This document shows, one piece after another, positions 1 to 10,022 of a stretch of DNA of 12,500 nucleotides. The notes under the pieces were generated by a model, which worked only from the letters and a program-made list of their open reading frames with translations, was not told the origin of the DNA and did not search any database. Made by a program: the position numbers and the translations under genes. Source of the DNA: Penaeus vannamei (lineage: Eukaryota > Arthropoda > Malacostraca > Decapoda > Penaeidae); the NCBI RefSeq assembly GCF_042767895.1, contig NC_091560.1:28781217-28793716 (forward strand). Reading direction: 5' to 3'. Positions within the stretch are counted from its first letter, which is position 1, and every line of letters begins with the position of its first letter.

Positions 1-131
1 GTCACAAATAAATATTATGAATAGGGGTTATGTTACTTCTATTTTGGTATAGTTTAAGCTTTTTGATATTATACTTTCTATGTCACATAGAATGTTTACT
101 GTTATATTTTCCACATATGAACAGATTGCAG

Positions 132-224
132 GAGGGAATCTCCTTAATCAATGCAACGGACATCAATAAAGTCAAAGGACTTCTTGGTCGTGTGTGCGCA
201 TCACTCTGTGCTGGACATTCACAG
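132..224 (+). CDS. COMMD10: COMMD10 exon A (first visible coding exon)
   Basis: The exon encodes EGISLINATD and ends in AGHSQ at a good donor, CAG|GTAATG. Two acceptors compete at the left: AACAG (AG at 123-124) and TTGCAG (AG at 130-131), both behind the T-rich run at about 101-112. The second fits the YAG|G consensus and gives phase 0. An ATG at 117 in the same frame is a third choice. The left edge is therefore uncertain by up to 15 bases. Confidence 0.8.
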
Positions 225-3200
225 GTAATGATAGGTTCAAGTAAATATTTTTAGTTTTAAACGAAAACATATCAAAATTAATGAGCATAAATTACTACTA
301 AGAATAAAAATTTCTTCTTTTCACACTTTATATATATATTTGAAAATGTATATTTACAGGTATTTTCAGAAGAAGAAGAAGAGAAATTGAGTGCTTCTCT
401 TGGTCTGCCAGTAGAAAAGACAAGACAGTTGATATACACCAACATATATATCATGCAACAGGTATGGGAATACTCTATCTTCAATGGTCAACAGTGGTCA
501 ACCCAAAATGTTTCTGTTTTGTATATCATTCAGTCTTTTTGTAACTGACAAGATACCATGAAGTTTGAAAACGTTGTCTGTTGAGCAGTGGAACTAGCTA
601 TCAGCATGTTGTGGAGAATTAAGGAATAGAATTAAAGCATTAAAACTGACAAGCACATACCAGTCATTTTTGATGTGCAGAAAAGTTTTCGAGTATTTAA
701 TTTTTTAAAAAGTGTTTAATGTCATTGACATGAGCACTAATAAGCACCAAAGTGTATGTTTACACTCTATTGTTTGTTTTCTGCATATGAAACAAATGGA
801 AGCAAAATATTAATAAGTCAAAAAAGAAAGAGACATTGTATGGTTTGTTGTTGGTCATATTATTCCACTCGACTAAGTGGGGTTTTGTTATTTATCTATT
901 GTTTTACCATAATATCTTTTTTACTTATTGTCTAGTTCTAATTCTATCACATGTTATATGATATATCCAGATTTATATTTTCTCTCTCTGTTTTTATATC
1001 CAACAGGCAGCGCATGGGATGGTAAGACCAACTTTCCTTGGAGAACAGCTTCAAGCATGTGAACTGACACCAGACAGAGCCAATGTATTTGTGGAACACT
1101 GGACGACACATGCAAAACAAATTGTGGAAACATTGCGTCAGCAAAGTTTATCAGAGAAACAGGTGAGACTTGTCAACAGTTTTGTATTAGGGAGTGAGAG
1201 AGATTGAAATGAAAGGAGAGAAAAAGGGACTGAGAAATGAAGGGAGAAGAGAGAAAGGGAAATGATAGAAGGGAAGAGAGGGATAGGGATAGTGAAATGG
1301 AAGGGGAAGGAGAGGGACATGAAGGTTTATTAAGCATGAGAAGGAGAGGGAAGTAAAGGAAGAGGGAAAGGGAAATGGATAAGGAAATGGATAAGGAAAT
1401 GAATGGGGAGGGAGAGAGAAAAGAAGGGAGAGTGAGAAGGAAATGATGGGGTAAGGAAGGGGGAGAGGGACAGGGAAATTAAGCGAGCAGGGAGAAGGGG
1501 AGAGGGAGAGGGAGAGGAAAAGGAAAAGGAAAAGGGTAAGGGAAAGGGAGAGGGAGATGAAATAAAAATCAGAGGCATAGGAAGAGAGGAAAAGGTATAA
1601 GGAAAGGAAAGGAGGGGAGAGGGAGTGGGAGAGGAAAAGGAAAAGGAAAAGGGTAAGGGAAAGGGAGAGGGAGATGAAATAAAAATCAGAGGCATAGGAA
1701 GAGAGGAAAAGGTATAAGGAAAGGAAAGGAGGGGAGAGGGAGTGGCAGAAGAAAATGAAAGGAGGATGAAAGGAGAGGAAGAGGGAAAGGCAGGGGAGGG
1801 AAATGAAAGGAGAGAGAAAGGAAGTGGGATACAAAAGGAAAGGGATAGGAGAGGTATATGAAATAAGAGGGAGGGGGATATGAACAGAGAGGGAAAAGGA
1901 GGGGGATATGAAAGGTGAGGGATATAAGAGGAGAGGGATATAAAGGGAGACAGTGGAGGATATGAATGGAGAGGCAGGGATGGGAGAAGGGGAAAAGGAG
2001 GGAGATAGGAAGGAGAGAGGAGGACATGAAATACTATGGGAGGGAAAATGAGGAAATAGAATAGGGGAGAATACAGAGAAAATGTAAGGGAGGAAAGGGG
2101 AGAGAGAAGAATTGGGAGGGAAGATAGGGAATGAGTGAGAGGAGAATAATATAAATGTTGGAGAAAGTACACTATGGAAAACATTTTAAGAAGTGTCTTT
2201 AACCCTTTAGTGATGGGCACACCTATAGCTGTGACGACATATGATGTGTATACACGTCATAACTTGTTTTAGCGAATGGCTGGGTGTGCTGGCTGTACAC
2301 AGCACACACCCTGTCAGAAAAGCTAGACTAGTCATGATAAGGTTAAATGGAAAGCTTATGGTTGTATACTAAATAGCTGATTTTTTGGGGGGATGTTTAA
2401 AGAAAGGAATATGCATAAACAGGTATCATCAAAACTTTAATAAGTAGAAAAAGGGAAAATCTTTGACTCGGAAAGAATGTCACTGATAACTTCTCAATAT
2501 CAACAGCTAGCAGATATTTCATGGGAACTTCACCTGAAGACCGCTTCATCAGGATGTGCAAGACAAACTCACCCCATTGCACATTTACAACTGAACCTAA
2601 GGTAATTTTCCACATATAACTTTCCCTTAAGTAAACAGCTACATCTCTATTTTGTTGGTCCTTTCACATGACAGGCTATTACTAGAATACAGTGGGTGGT
2701 GCCAGTTAGCCTTGAAGTCACAAGCAAAGAAACCACAGGCTTAGATTTATTAACAAACAGTGTTACCAGATATAGTAGTGAATCTCAGGCATATAAATGT
2801 GGCTGCAAAAGGGCACACTTGTTTAGTGTCCATGGGCAGAATGGGTTGTTGATGTTATTACTTTGCTTGGGGCATTTCACCTCAACAATGGGTGTCATTT
2901 TGATAATTTGCTTTTTAGTTTGTTAGTTTCTGTACTTATGATGTCATATCTGCCTGTACCATAGTGAATATAACAAAGTAAAAATCAAATTATTACTACA
3001 ATTAATAATATATATGTAGTTATTTATTGATAAACTATACTTTTTACTGTTTTTTGTTTTCTCACAGTAACAGCAAGGAGCCATCAAGCACCAAAGTGGG
3101 ACCTACAGAGTCTGTGGTCATGCAGTTTAATCAAGACCAGCTCTACCAATTGTATGATCAGATTGAGCAAATTCAGGCAAATTTAGATGCTCTGAGATAG
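132..3200 (+). CDS. COMMD10: COMMD10, COMM domain-containing protein 10 (spliced, 5' end missing)
   Basis: This is a subunit of the COMMD ring of the Commander complex, which with CCDC22, CCDC93 and retriever recycles membrane proteins from endosomes; COMMD proteins also affect NF-kB signalling (family knowledge). Exons read here: about 132-224, 360-461, 1007-1162, 2507-2601 and 3068-3200, joined in phases 0,0,0,2 and giving 192 residues plus stop. The human protein has 202, so only about ten N-terminal residues lie upstream. Matches to the family I recognise are SLINATD near the N-terminus, FSEEEEEKL opening exon 2, FVEHW in exon 3, SWELHLK at the start of the COMM domain, and the end YDQIEQIQANLDALR. 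Residues about 1-115 form the helical HN domain, and about 120-192 the COMM domain with its conserved Trp. The upstream frame stays open, and an in-frame ATG lies at 117, so a start there (197 residues) cannot be excluded. A spliced entry at 125 or 132 is more likely. Function certainty is high; the 5' boundary is not resolved. Confidence 0.92.
360..461 (+). CDS. COMMD10: COMMD10 exon B
   Basis: This exon is 34 codons, phase 0 at both ends. The acceptor TTTACAG and the donor CAG|GTATGG are clean. It begins VFSEEEEEKL, which matches the acidic stretch of vertebrate COMMD10 almost exactly, and continues as an amphipathic helix ending IMQQ. A second possible acceptor, TTTTCAG at 364-370, would delete the conserved VFS and shift the frame, so it was not used. 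Confidence 0.92.
462..1006 (+). other. COMMD10 intron, no further feature seen
   Basis: This is AT-rich DNA between two well-supported exons, with GTATGG at the 5' end and a pyrimidine tract plus CAACAG at the 3' end. No repeat, RNA gene or coding segment was recognised. Confidence 0.6.
1007..1162 (+). CDS. COMMD10: COMMD10 exon C
   Basis: This exon is 52 codons, phase 0 to 0. The acceptor CCAACAG follows a long pyrimidine tract at about 975-1000, and the donor is CAG|GTGAGA. The encoded segment (VRPTFLGEQL, then FVEHWTTHAKQIVE) completes the helical N-terminal domain. The exon ends SLSEKQ, immediately before the COMM domain. The purine-rich expansion begins only about 30 bases downstream of the donor. 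Confidence 0.93.
1189..2160. repeat. Polypurine (G/A) low-complexity tract in COMMD10 intron 3
   Basis: Nearly every base on the + strand is A or G for about 970 bases, in irregular GGGA, GAAAG and GGAGAG units broken by a few pyrimidines and by ATAT or ATGAAAT patches. The sense-strand intron RNA would be purine-rich throughout. Long open frames on the - strand (Ser/Pro/Leu/Phe-rich) arise because a CT-only strand rarely contains stop codons; they are not genes. Such tracts can form triplex (H-DNA) or R-loop structures, which is known for the sequence class and only inferred here. Confidence 0.95.
1497..1745. repeat. 117-bp tandem duplication inside the polypurine tract
   Basis: Two near-identical 117-bp units, 1497-1613 and 1614-1730, are followed by a 15-base partial third copy to about 1745. 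Each unit contains the landmark ATGAAATAAAAATCAGAGGC followed by ATAGGAAGAGAGG. I see one A/T difference near the left edge of the units (about 1509 against 1626). The near identity suggests a recent duplication by slippage or unequal exchange. Confidence 0.9.
2199..2346. mobile_element. Possible small TTAA-flanked MITE (piggyBac-like ends)
   Basis: A TTAA at 2199-2202 is followed by CCCTTTAGTGATGGG. On the far side TTAA at 2343-2346 follows TCATGATAAGG, whose reverse complement also begins CC-TTA. TTAA duplication with CC(C)TT ends is the pattern of piggyBac-type nonautonomous elements. The inverted ends match only over about nine positions with a gap, and TTAA is common in AT-rich DNA, so this is a weak call. 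Inside lies a stem-forming pair GTGTGCT (2284-2290) and AGCACAC (2301-2307). Confidence 0.35.
2507..2601 (+). CDS. COMMD10: COMMD10 exon D (start of COMM domain)
   Basis: This is a 95-nt exon with acceptor ATCAACAG and donor AAG|GTAATT, ending in phase 2. It encodes LADISWELHLKTASS and then HLQLNL, the first beta strands of the COMM domain; the Trp in SWELHL is the family's conserved tryptophan. The split codon AG|T gives Ser and joins in frame with the last exon. Confidence 0.92.
2602..3067 (+). other. COMMD10 last intron, no further feature seen
   Basis: AT-rich intron between the phase-2 junction of exons D and E. It starts GTAATT and ends TTTTCTCACAG. A short open frame at 2696-2926 has no recognisable motif and is not proposed as a gene. 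No repeat was recognised. Confidence 0.6.
3068..3200 (+). CDS. COMMD10: COMMD10 exon E (last coding exon, stop TAG)
   Basis: The acceptor TTTCTCACAG follows a T-rich tract (about 3041-3062). The exon completes the split Ser codon and then reads 43 codons to TAG at 3198-3200. The tail QLYQLYDQIEQIQANLDAL is the C-terminal helix diagnostic of COMMD10. A 3' untranslated region should follow. Confidence 0.93.
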
Positions 3201-3560
3201 TGACAACTACTTACATGAAGAATACTAGGAATTTATAAGATGAATTGTATATTACTGATCATTAGAGAAAAATGAGTATTTTGTAGCATAATTATTTTCA
3301 GAAATATTAAAAGATGCTGAATTCATTTTGCTCTTAAACTGCTTCTATGTACTGTAGATAAAGTTTGCTGATTATAGAAATCTTCCTGGGTCATTTGCAA
3401 TCCGGTATTTCAGTAATTTGATTTTTTTTTTTTTTTTTTTTTTTTGAGTGTAAATCTATTTTATTGTGGATCTTGATTGAATGCAGTCAAAGTGGAGAGT
3501 AGAGATTCTACAGAAGATTTTTTAAAACTGTTTCATGTCAAATTAATAAAATCCTAAAAC
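3201..3560 (+). other. COMMD10 3' untranslated region with candidate poly(A) signals
   Basis: This AT-rich stretch follows the COMMD10 stop. It holds a variant signal ATTAAA at 3306-3311 and a canonical AATAAA at 3545-3550. A T24 run lies at 3422-3445. I infer that the transcript ends about 15-30 bases beyond one of these signals; the sequence alone does not decide which. A 24-base T run read as part of the mRNA would be unusual, which favours the earlier site slightly. Confidence 0.55.
3422..3445. repeat. Poly(T) run, T24
   Basis: An uninterrupted run of 24 T residues lies in the presumed COMMD10 3' untranslated region. It could be a simple slippage product or the poly(A) tail of a retroelement inserted in reverse; no element body was recognised beside it. 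Confidence 0.95.
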
Positions 3561-4287
3561 AAAGAATATATTTATTTATTTTTCTAAAGGCTGGTCCACA
3601 TCAGCAGGCATGAACAGAGATAATGTAACAGGTGAACAATAATTTTCCCATTATTTTCTCACTAGGGATGTCACCTTTACACTTGCCTGTTGATCATCCC
3701 TGCTTGAGTAAATAGTCCTCAAAGCCCTACCCAACGAGGGGCTGAATTGCACATTGATTATCTTTAACCATCCACCTTGCTATACCTAAATATTGATAAA
3801 AGATGATAAAAGGTGGATTGAAGGTATACCTCCGAAGCTAACATGGAGCAGAGGTTAAAAATGTTATATATTTAAATGAGCTTGTATCATGGTGAAGGAA
3901 AAGGAAAGTACTAATATCAGGGGAATGCTCAAATGAAGGTTAACCCTAGACTAGAACAAAGGGGTATACCCTAGCACCAATCATGATAAAGAAAATGCAT
4001 GTGCTTGCCAATACACATCTGATTACCCCAATAGAGGCCTGGAAGCGTCATTCCTGGTCTAGCAGCTGAGGAGAATGCTATGCATCTCATCGCTCTGCAA
4101 GAAATACTAATAGGAGCTGGTGGGTATGTCATACCCTTTGGGTACCATTTATTGTGAGTACAATTTAGCTGAACCCCTGTTTGCTTGTGTGCAGTACTTA
4201 GACATCTAATGTTATTTTGGTTTTATGTGATGACATTGGTTTTTAATTATAGGCAAGTGTTTTTTCTCATGGAATACATTTAAAAAA
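3561..4287. other. Gene-free spacer, probably dispersed-repeat sequence
   Basis: No coding segment is supported. The composition (few simple repeats, moderate GC) and the change into LINE-like sequence near 4290 suggest old repeat or 5' untranslated LINE sequence; this is inference. Small dyads are visible: AGGTATACCT at 3822-3831, and GGGTATG-T-CATACCC at 4122-4136. Confidence 0.35.
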
Positions 4288-5727
4288 GTGGTGATTTATG
4301 TGAGTTATGGAAGAAAAAGTGAATACTGTGAATTTGGAATTTTCCACAGAATCATGGTGTCTTCTGTATGCGTCAAAAAAGTTAATTCCGGATTAAAGTT
4401 TAATCCAAAATTCACAGTACTTGCACAGGAGATGCAAAACACACTGTCAGAAGCCTCAGCCTCAACTAATTTTGCTTATTCTTATTTTCTCCTCCTTTCC
4501 CTTTCCGCATCTTCTTCATCCTCTTCTTCTGTCCCATTCCTAAGGTGTGAGAGCCATGCTGAAAGGATGAAAGGCTGGCTTTGTGTCAGTCATGAACGGC
4601 CTCTAGGAGCAATGGTATTCACTTGGTTAATTGCCTAGCCCTTACCCCTTATGGGGACCCTGAGGGGAATACCATTTCTTTTCTCCATTTTATTCAGGCT
4701 CACCATAGCCAATAATGCTTATTCTTTCTCCTTAATAAGGGCATTAAGGCTTACCCCTTCATCAACTAGCCTATCTAAATTTGATTTTGATGGTTTTCTG
4801 ACCCCTGCCCCTCCTTTGACCATGGCTCTGACCACTGATACTAATACCCTCTCCTCGACTTTTACTGACAAATCCATCCATTCCAAAACTCCCACCCAGG
4901 TTATAACTCAACCTCCAGAATGCACCCCTTCCTTTCTCCCAATATTTTCCACTCCATCTCCTATTGCACAGTCATCTTCAATGTCTACCCCTTCTTCCCT
5001 AATTACTACTCTTCATACTTATAGTCTTCCCCCGCAGAACTACTACTCTACGCCACATCCCCATTTTCCTCCCGCCTTTATCCTTCTATTGCCTCTACCT
5101 CTGCAAACCTTTTGAGTACTCTGTTTGGCCCAGCCAATTGGGATCATTCTTTGTGATTCCCCCCCACAGCCCCCTGTTCTAAGAATACAGTGCCTCCAAA
5201 AACGAATAGGGGAGATTACCTATCACAGTCACGCCTTCCTCGTCAATGTCAGAATTGTTGGCATTTTGGCCACCCAGCCAAACACAGTCGTTCCATAGCC
5301 CGCTGCCCTCTATGTGCCCAACTCGGTCATGACCGTTCAAATTGCCCTGCTCAGTCACGTACATATATCAATTGTGGAGACCCATGTATTTTATAGGAGT
5401 TACCATTCCTATAAGCTTGAATGTAAGGTAGCAGTCCTCAGATTCAAACGAGGGCTCACTCTCCATGAATCCTGACAGGAAGCACGACGACGAGGTTTTT
5501 CTCTCAACTTATTCCAAAACAGCCCTTCGCTCTGCTCCCTCCCCCCTCCCGATCTTTACAATGTTTCTGCATCTCCCCCAGTATCACTTCCCTATAGCCT
5601 GAACCATCCTACCTATACTCGCCCTGTCCCCCATTCAAATCCAGATACTCTGATCTCAACCAATTCCCCGATACCTAGCCCTCCACACTTTATTCGTCGC
5701 ACCAGGCAACCTTGGGCAGTACTTTAA
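4288..5727 (+). pseudogene. Degenerate LINE (non-LTR retrotransposon) ORF1, 5' part, interrupted
   Basis: Coding-like sequence for the nucleic-acid-binding ORF1 protein of a jockey-type LINE (family level inferred). Frame 1 runs from 4288 to 5115 with one in-frame TAG at 4636-4638. A frame change near 5070 leads into frame 3, which reads LFGPANWDHS, then a TGA, then the knuckle region to 5396. A small deletion near 5388 returns to frame 1, reading FYRSYHSYKLECKVAVLRFK, then a TGA in HES*QEARRRGF, and on to QPWAVL at about 5727. Two or more stops and two frameshifts show that this copy is dead. The low-complexity Ser/Thr/Pro-rich part (about 4750-5110) is typical of such ORF1 linkers. The same reading resumes at 8174 on the far side of an insertion. 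No reverse transcriptase was seen in the window. Confidence 0.7.
5247..5387 (+). other. CCHC zinc-knuckle array of the LINE ORF1
   Basis: Three consecutive knuckles can be read in the ORF1 frame starting at 5190. The first is C-x2-C-x4-H-x4 with Ser in place of the final Cys (CQNCWHFGHPAKHS). The second is intact, C-x2-C-x4-H-x4-C (CPLCAQLGHDRSNC, 5304-5345). The third has Tyr in place of its first Cys (YINCGDPC) and is cut by the frame change at about 5388. Knuckles of this spacing bind nucleic acid in LINE ORF1 and retroviral Gag proteins. The substitutions fit neutral decay. Confidence 0.8.
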
Positions 5728-5731
5728 AAAC
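5719..5731 (+). repeat. Left terminal inverted repeat of the ORF1 insert
   Basis: GTACTTTAAAAAC, followed by ATTCGAACG. It pairs base for base over 13 positions with 8102-8114, and both copies continue inward to a TTCGAACG motif with a five-base offset. Confidence 0.65.
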
Positions 5732-5965
5732 ATTCGAACGGCGGCGGTCGAACGGAGGCGCTCCTGCTCTGGCGCTCACGAGCGACTCGAATCCTTACTC
5801 TAAAAACAAGGTAACGCCAAGGACCGCCTGCGCCACTGCTGGCGTTCGGCCGCCACGAAAAGTGCTAACACCGACAATAACCGCTACTATCTAGCGAATC
5901 AAAACGAAATCGGCGCGAAATTTGGTGCTTGTTGACTTGTTCATCTAGGCTATCACTTCAAATAC

Positions 5966-5986
5966 AAAAAAAAAAAAAAAAAAAAA
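5966..5986. repeat. Poly(A) run, A21
   Basis: An uninterrupted run of 21 A residues inside the insert, followed by G and three A. No retroelement body with this as its tail was recognised. Confidence 0.95.
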
Positions 5987-5989
5987 GAA

Positions 5990-6815
5990 ACTTACAGCTT
6001 ATCTTATAGAAAAAAGTGCATTCACATACACTTACATCTTAATACTGTCACACATATTCATAATCTTTCTAACATATACAAGCAGGCATATACACATACA
6101 CAGTATTTATAATGCCTGCTTTTATTCCGTTAATCCTTCTCACCTGCCAATTTTACCCTTTTTTCTCATTGTAATTTTAATTGTTATTAGTATTACTAAT
6201 TACATGTTCATTTGTAGGAATAATAACCCATTGTTAAATGACCATGTTTATGTGAAAATTGTCACAAGTTAATCTTCTCTGACACATATCAAATGCCTTC
6301 TCGCAATCAAATTGCATCATATCTTAGTTCAGAACCTCTAGTAGGGTTGCCTACATTAGAAATGAGATATGAGGGCGTACATACAATATTTTCAATCAAA
6401 CATTCTATGTACTGTTTGCTCTAATTCTGTGCTGCAGTCAATGTTTACCAAAAATCTGCAGTTTTACAGATGTCATGTACAAGCACCACATATAATTCTA
6501 AAATATCACATGCACACTGTGTCTCTAAAATGCCAATTTCCCCTGATACACCAGGAAACTCAGTAATACCCAGACATTTTTGACTGCCTGTTTGCATGGC
6601 TGTGCTGTCAGGATGGAAACCTATCGTTGGAAAGTGCTTGCATCTTACTTTAATATTTCTTTGAAACATATATTCACAAACTCCTGGAATCATTCAAGAT
6701 TATCTGCCAATTTCAATTGCAGTCCACATGTAGCCATTCACCTCAAAGTAATAGGAATGGAACAGCTATAAGTATTAAAGTAAGTTATGTGTATGCCCAT
6801 ACATAAATATGTACA
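5990..6815. other. AT-rich interior of the insert, no gene seen
   Basis: Short open frames on both strands (6369-6566, 6445-6693, 6580-6771) overlap one another, lack recognisable domains and show no splice or codon pattern that favours one. I see no transposase motif. The stretch is best described as noncoding filler of the insert. Confidence 0.5.
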
Positions 6816-6824
6816 TTTGTTTAT

Positions 6825-7626
<802 letters not shown>

Positions 7627-7629
7627 ACA

Positions 7630-7980
7630 ACACAAGTCAAAAGCTAAGTAATATTTTGGCTATGCTAAGACTAGCAAAATGCGAAATATTTGTTATTTGT
7701 ACATGCTATCATCATGTTTTTAATACTATGTAATGCGCATTAAAGATTGTACAAAATGCATTTGCTTCATGTTCAACAAATTATTAAGAAATAACGTTGA
7801 AATAAGGCGACCAAAGTGGGGCGAGAAGTGTTGGGATAGATTCTAACACACGCAGTAAAGTCTTCTCAAAATATTTTGATTGTAAAATAATTGCTAAATG
7901 GTCATAAAAACACTATCCTAATTTTCTGTGTCGTTTTGCCTATTATGAAATAAATATTCGTTGTGTAGGCTTAACAGTAT
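7630..7980. other. Right interior of the insert, no gene seen
   Basis: AT-rich sequence between the microsatellite and the CpG-rich right end zone that begins near 7990. No open frame, repeat or RNA gene was recognised. Confidence 0.5.
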
Positions 7981-8101
7981 AGAAGAACACTGTCGAACGC
8001 CACCATGAAAGACACATTCATGCTGGCGCTCCACCGCCACTCAAGTTCCAATAATATAACGCTAGTTCGAGGCATCGGAACGCCAGGCGTTCGAAGTTCG
8101 G

Positions 8102-8175
8102 GTTTTTAAAGTACGAAACTGGTCCACCGCCACTTGAACGCCACCGCCAGAGGTGGCGGTAGACTTTTAAAGTAC
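8102..8175 (-). repeat. Right end of the insert: doubled terminus with hairpin
   Basis: Two copies of the terminal motif lie 61 bases apart: GTTTTTAAAGTAC at 8102-8114 (exact 13-base complement of the left end) and CTTTTAAAGTAC at 8164-8175 (11 of the terminal bases). Between them a hairpin ACCGCCA-GAGG-TGGCGGT (8143-8160) has a perfect 7-bp stem. Either the outer copy is the true end and the inner one a subterminal repeat, or the end was duplicated. Confidence 0.55.
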
Positions 8176-8705
8176 GGTCCTTAAACGTTCCACTCCACCC
8201 TCTCCCACCACAACATCTACACATTCCTCTTCTGCTCCTCGGATATCTAACTCCTTTTCTCCTCCTCATAAGAGAACCTTTGTTTCTCAGTCCTCTTCAT
8301 CCAACTCCCTTCCAGAAACTCTTGAAGACATCCAAAACTTCCTTAAGATGACCCGAGAAGAACACTCCGCCATCCACCCTCCAACCCCTCTATTCCTATT
8401 CCTTCTACATTTAAAGTATTTGCAGATATCCATCCTCCTCCTCCTTAAGTCCCCCCCCCCCCATCCCCATTTTCTACACCCTCCCAACATGCCCCATCTT
8501 CTCTACCGCTCCAACCTAAATGCTCACACGAATCCCTTCTGTCAAGCAATCTCCTTCTCCAGATATTCTTTTTGATCACCACCTTCCTCAGCCCCCCTTT
8601 CTCATCCCCGGACTCTTCCCCTCCTACTTCTCCAACAGCCACCTCTGTTCTCCTTGAACAATGTCGCTATTCCTTCCCCAGTCACAGATACACTGCGGTT
8701 AGCTA
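8174..8705 (+). pseudogene. Degenerate LINE ORF1, 3' part
   Basis: Continuation of the ORF1 reading beyond the insert. The frame from 8174 reads TVLKRSTPPSPTTTSTHSSS, then FSPPHKRTFVSQ and LPETLEDIQNFLKMTREEHS. After about 8390 the better reading moves to another frame (IPIPSTFKVFADIHPPPP), so at least one frameshift is present. A run of 12 C (8451-8462) lies just beyond. The last plausible reading, SVLLEQCRYSFPSHRYTAVS, ends at TAA near 8703-8705. Ser/Pro richness fits ORF1 tails. The order, strand and matching VL residues at the break make it the other half of the 4288-5727 copy rather than a second copy. Confidence 0.6.
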
Positions 8706-9040
8706 AATCGCTCTACCTCCTTAATCCTTCACATTTTACTGATCTCTGCTCTACTTCATTTACTTCCCTTTTTCACTTTTCGCTACCATACTAGACAATA
8801 ATGCTATAGTCTTTGACTTCTAGTACATTGTATCCAAATCTTGAACACCTCTTTACCTTTTTCGACGCAATACTTTACCATACTACTATATGACCTTTGG
8901 TGTCAAGCACATCTATTTGTTTCAAACATTAAACATTTACTAGATTTTTAAAGATAGTAACCAAATGTTTAATTCATTTTGAATTCATGTAACACGAAGC
9001 TTCGTTCTCTGCACTTTTCCAGAGAAAAATAATAAACTTA
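8706..9040 (+). other. AT-rich spacer, probable 3' untranslated part of the LINE copy
   Basis: No open frame is supported, and no ORF2 (endonuclease or reverse transcriptase) reading appears in any frame. Position directly after the ORF1 end suggests LINE 3' sequence or unrelated spacer; the sequence does not decide. Confidence 0.3.
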
Positions 9041-10014
9041 TAGGCAACATTTAAAACTTTTCTTTCTGAAGCAGACTTTACATGGAGATAAATAACTGTC
9101 ACTAAAGGGAATATAAAAGACAGGTTGCTTCAATAGTGAATTGGAAAGGAAAGTATGAACGAGAAAAACATACAGAATCCCAACTACATCAACCTAGGAA
9201 TATATACACAGCGTTAGTGCTTTGCTCAAAATACATCATCAGAGACAAGGCTATATCAGTACACATATTTATCACACAAGGGATGTGTTATATGGAGCAA
9301 AAATATATATATTAGTTGTATATGAGATACTGTTTGGAAGGGAAGGAAGAATAAGGTATTGCAATGGCAGAAAATGCTACATAAGGGTTATCGAAGGATG
9401 AGGCAAGAGATTCAAAATGTCTGAAGATGTCCTAGAGGGTAAAGTGCGTATAAAGGGGAAGTGAGAAGCACTAAGGAGGGCGGTTGAAGGCAAGCACACA
9501 AAAGCAGACTCAGGTCAAGTCTGGTCAAAGGTCACTGGGCAAAGTGGCCGGTATATGGCAACAAGTATGATTTTTTTATCAGTTACATCTGTCTGTAAAT
9601 TTAAGTCCTAAACATCAATACGTTTCCTAGGAGGAATTGGTTCATATCAGGAAGAAGCTTTTAAAAATATGACAGTAAGAATTGTGTTACTATCGTTGCG
9701 TCATACCATTACATTATAAACGTCTGCAGCGGATACACGATAGAAGGATCGACATTGCGAAGGGATACTTGATTCTTAAGATGACCCGTTTATGCAAAAG
9801 AAAAGATCCTGCAATTTATCTACTGGGGGGACTTGAAAGATGGTTTGCAAACACATGTGGAACAGCTGAAGGAAAACCTATAAACTTTTCATCGCTATAT
9901 ACAACCTCAGCAGGGCTGTTACATAAAGAAGGTCAATACCTGAGTTTATTCAGAGGAACCAGCAGTTCTCATTATATGCAAAGGAAAATAATGGACTGAA
10001 GAATTAAAGCAGTT
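9041..10014. other. Gene-free spacer with one unrecognised open frame
   Basis: The first half (to about 9600) has no convincing open frame; its texture suggests an old dispersed repeat, but I cannot name one. A 105-codon open frame at 9682-9999 encodes a basic, motif-free sequence. It has no splice partner or family resemblance that I can see, and it ends just before a transposon. It is not proposed as a gene. Confidence 0.4.
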
Positions 10015-10022
10015 CTCTAAAA
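10015..10022. repeat. Target site duplication, left copy (CTCTAAAA)
   Basis: CTCTAAAA immediately precedes the MITE end CATTGG. It is identical to 10319-10326. Confidence 0.93.

Noticed and set aside
1497..1745. Repeat array considered as a CRISPR
   Set aside because: Only two 117-bp copies with no spacers, in a low-complexity eukaryotic intron.
1138..2220. Long - strand open frames (up to 296 codons) rich in Ser, Pro, Leu and Phe
   Set aside because: The strand is almost purely C and T, so stops are rare by composition; three frames are open together and none has a domain.
2696..2926. 76-codon + strand open frame inside COMMD10
   Set aside because: It lies entirely in an intron bounded by well-supported, phase-matched exons and has no family resemblance.
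5179..5364. 61-codon - strand open frame
   Set aside because: It is antisense to the zinc-knuckle segment of the LINE ORF1.
8018..8642. - strand open frames rich in Arg and Gly
   Set aside because: They are antisense shadows of the Pro/Ser-rich LINE ORF1 and of the CpG-rich insert end.
9682..9999. 105-codon + strand open frame considered as a gene or exon
   Set aside because: No recognisable motif, no clear splice partner and a transposon directly after it. Conservation in a related species would reopen the question.
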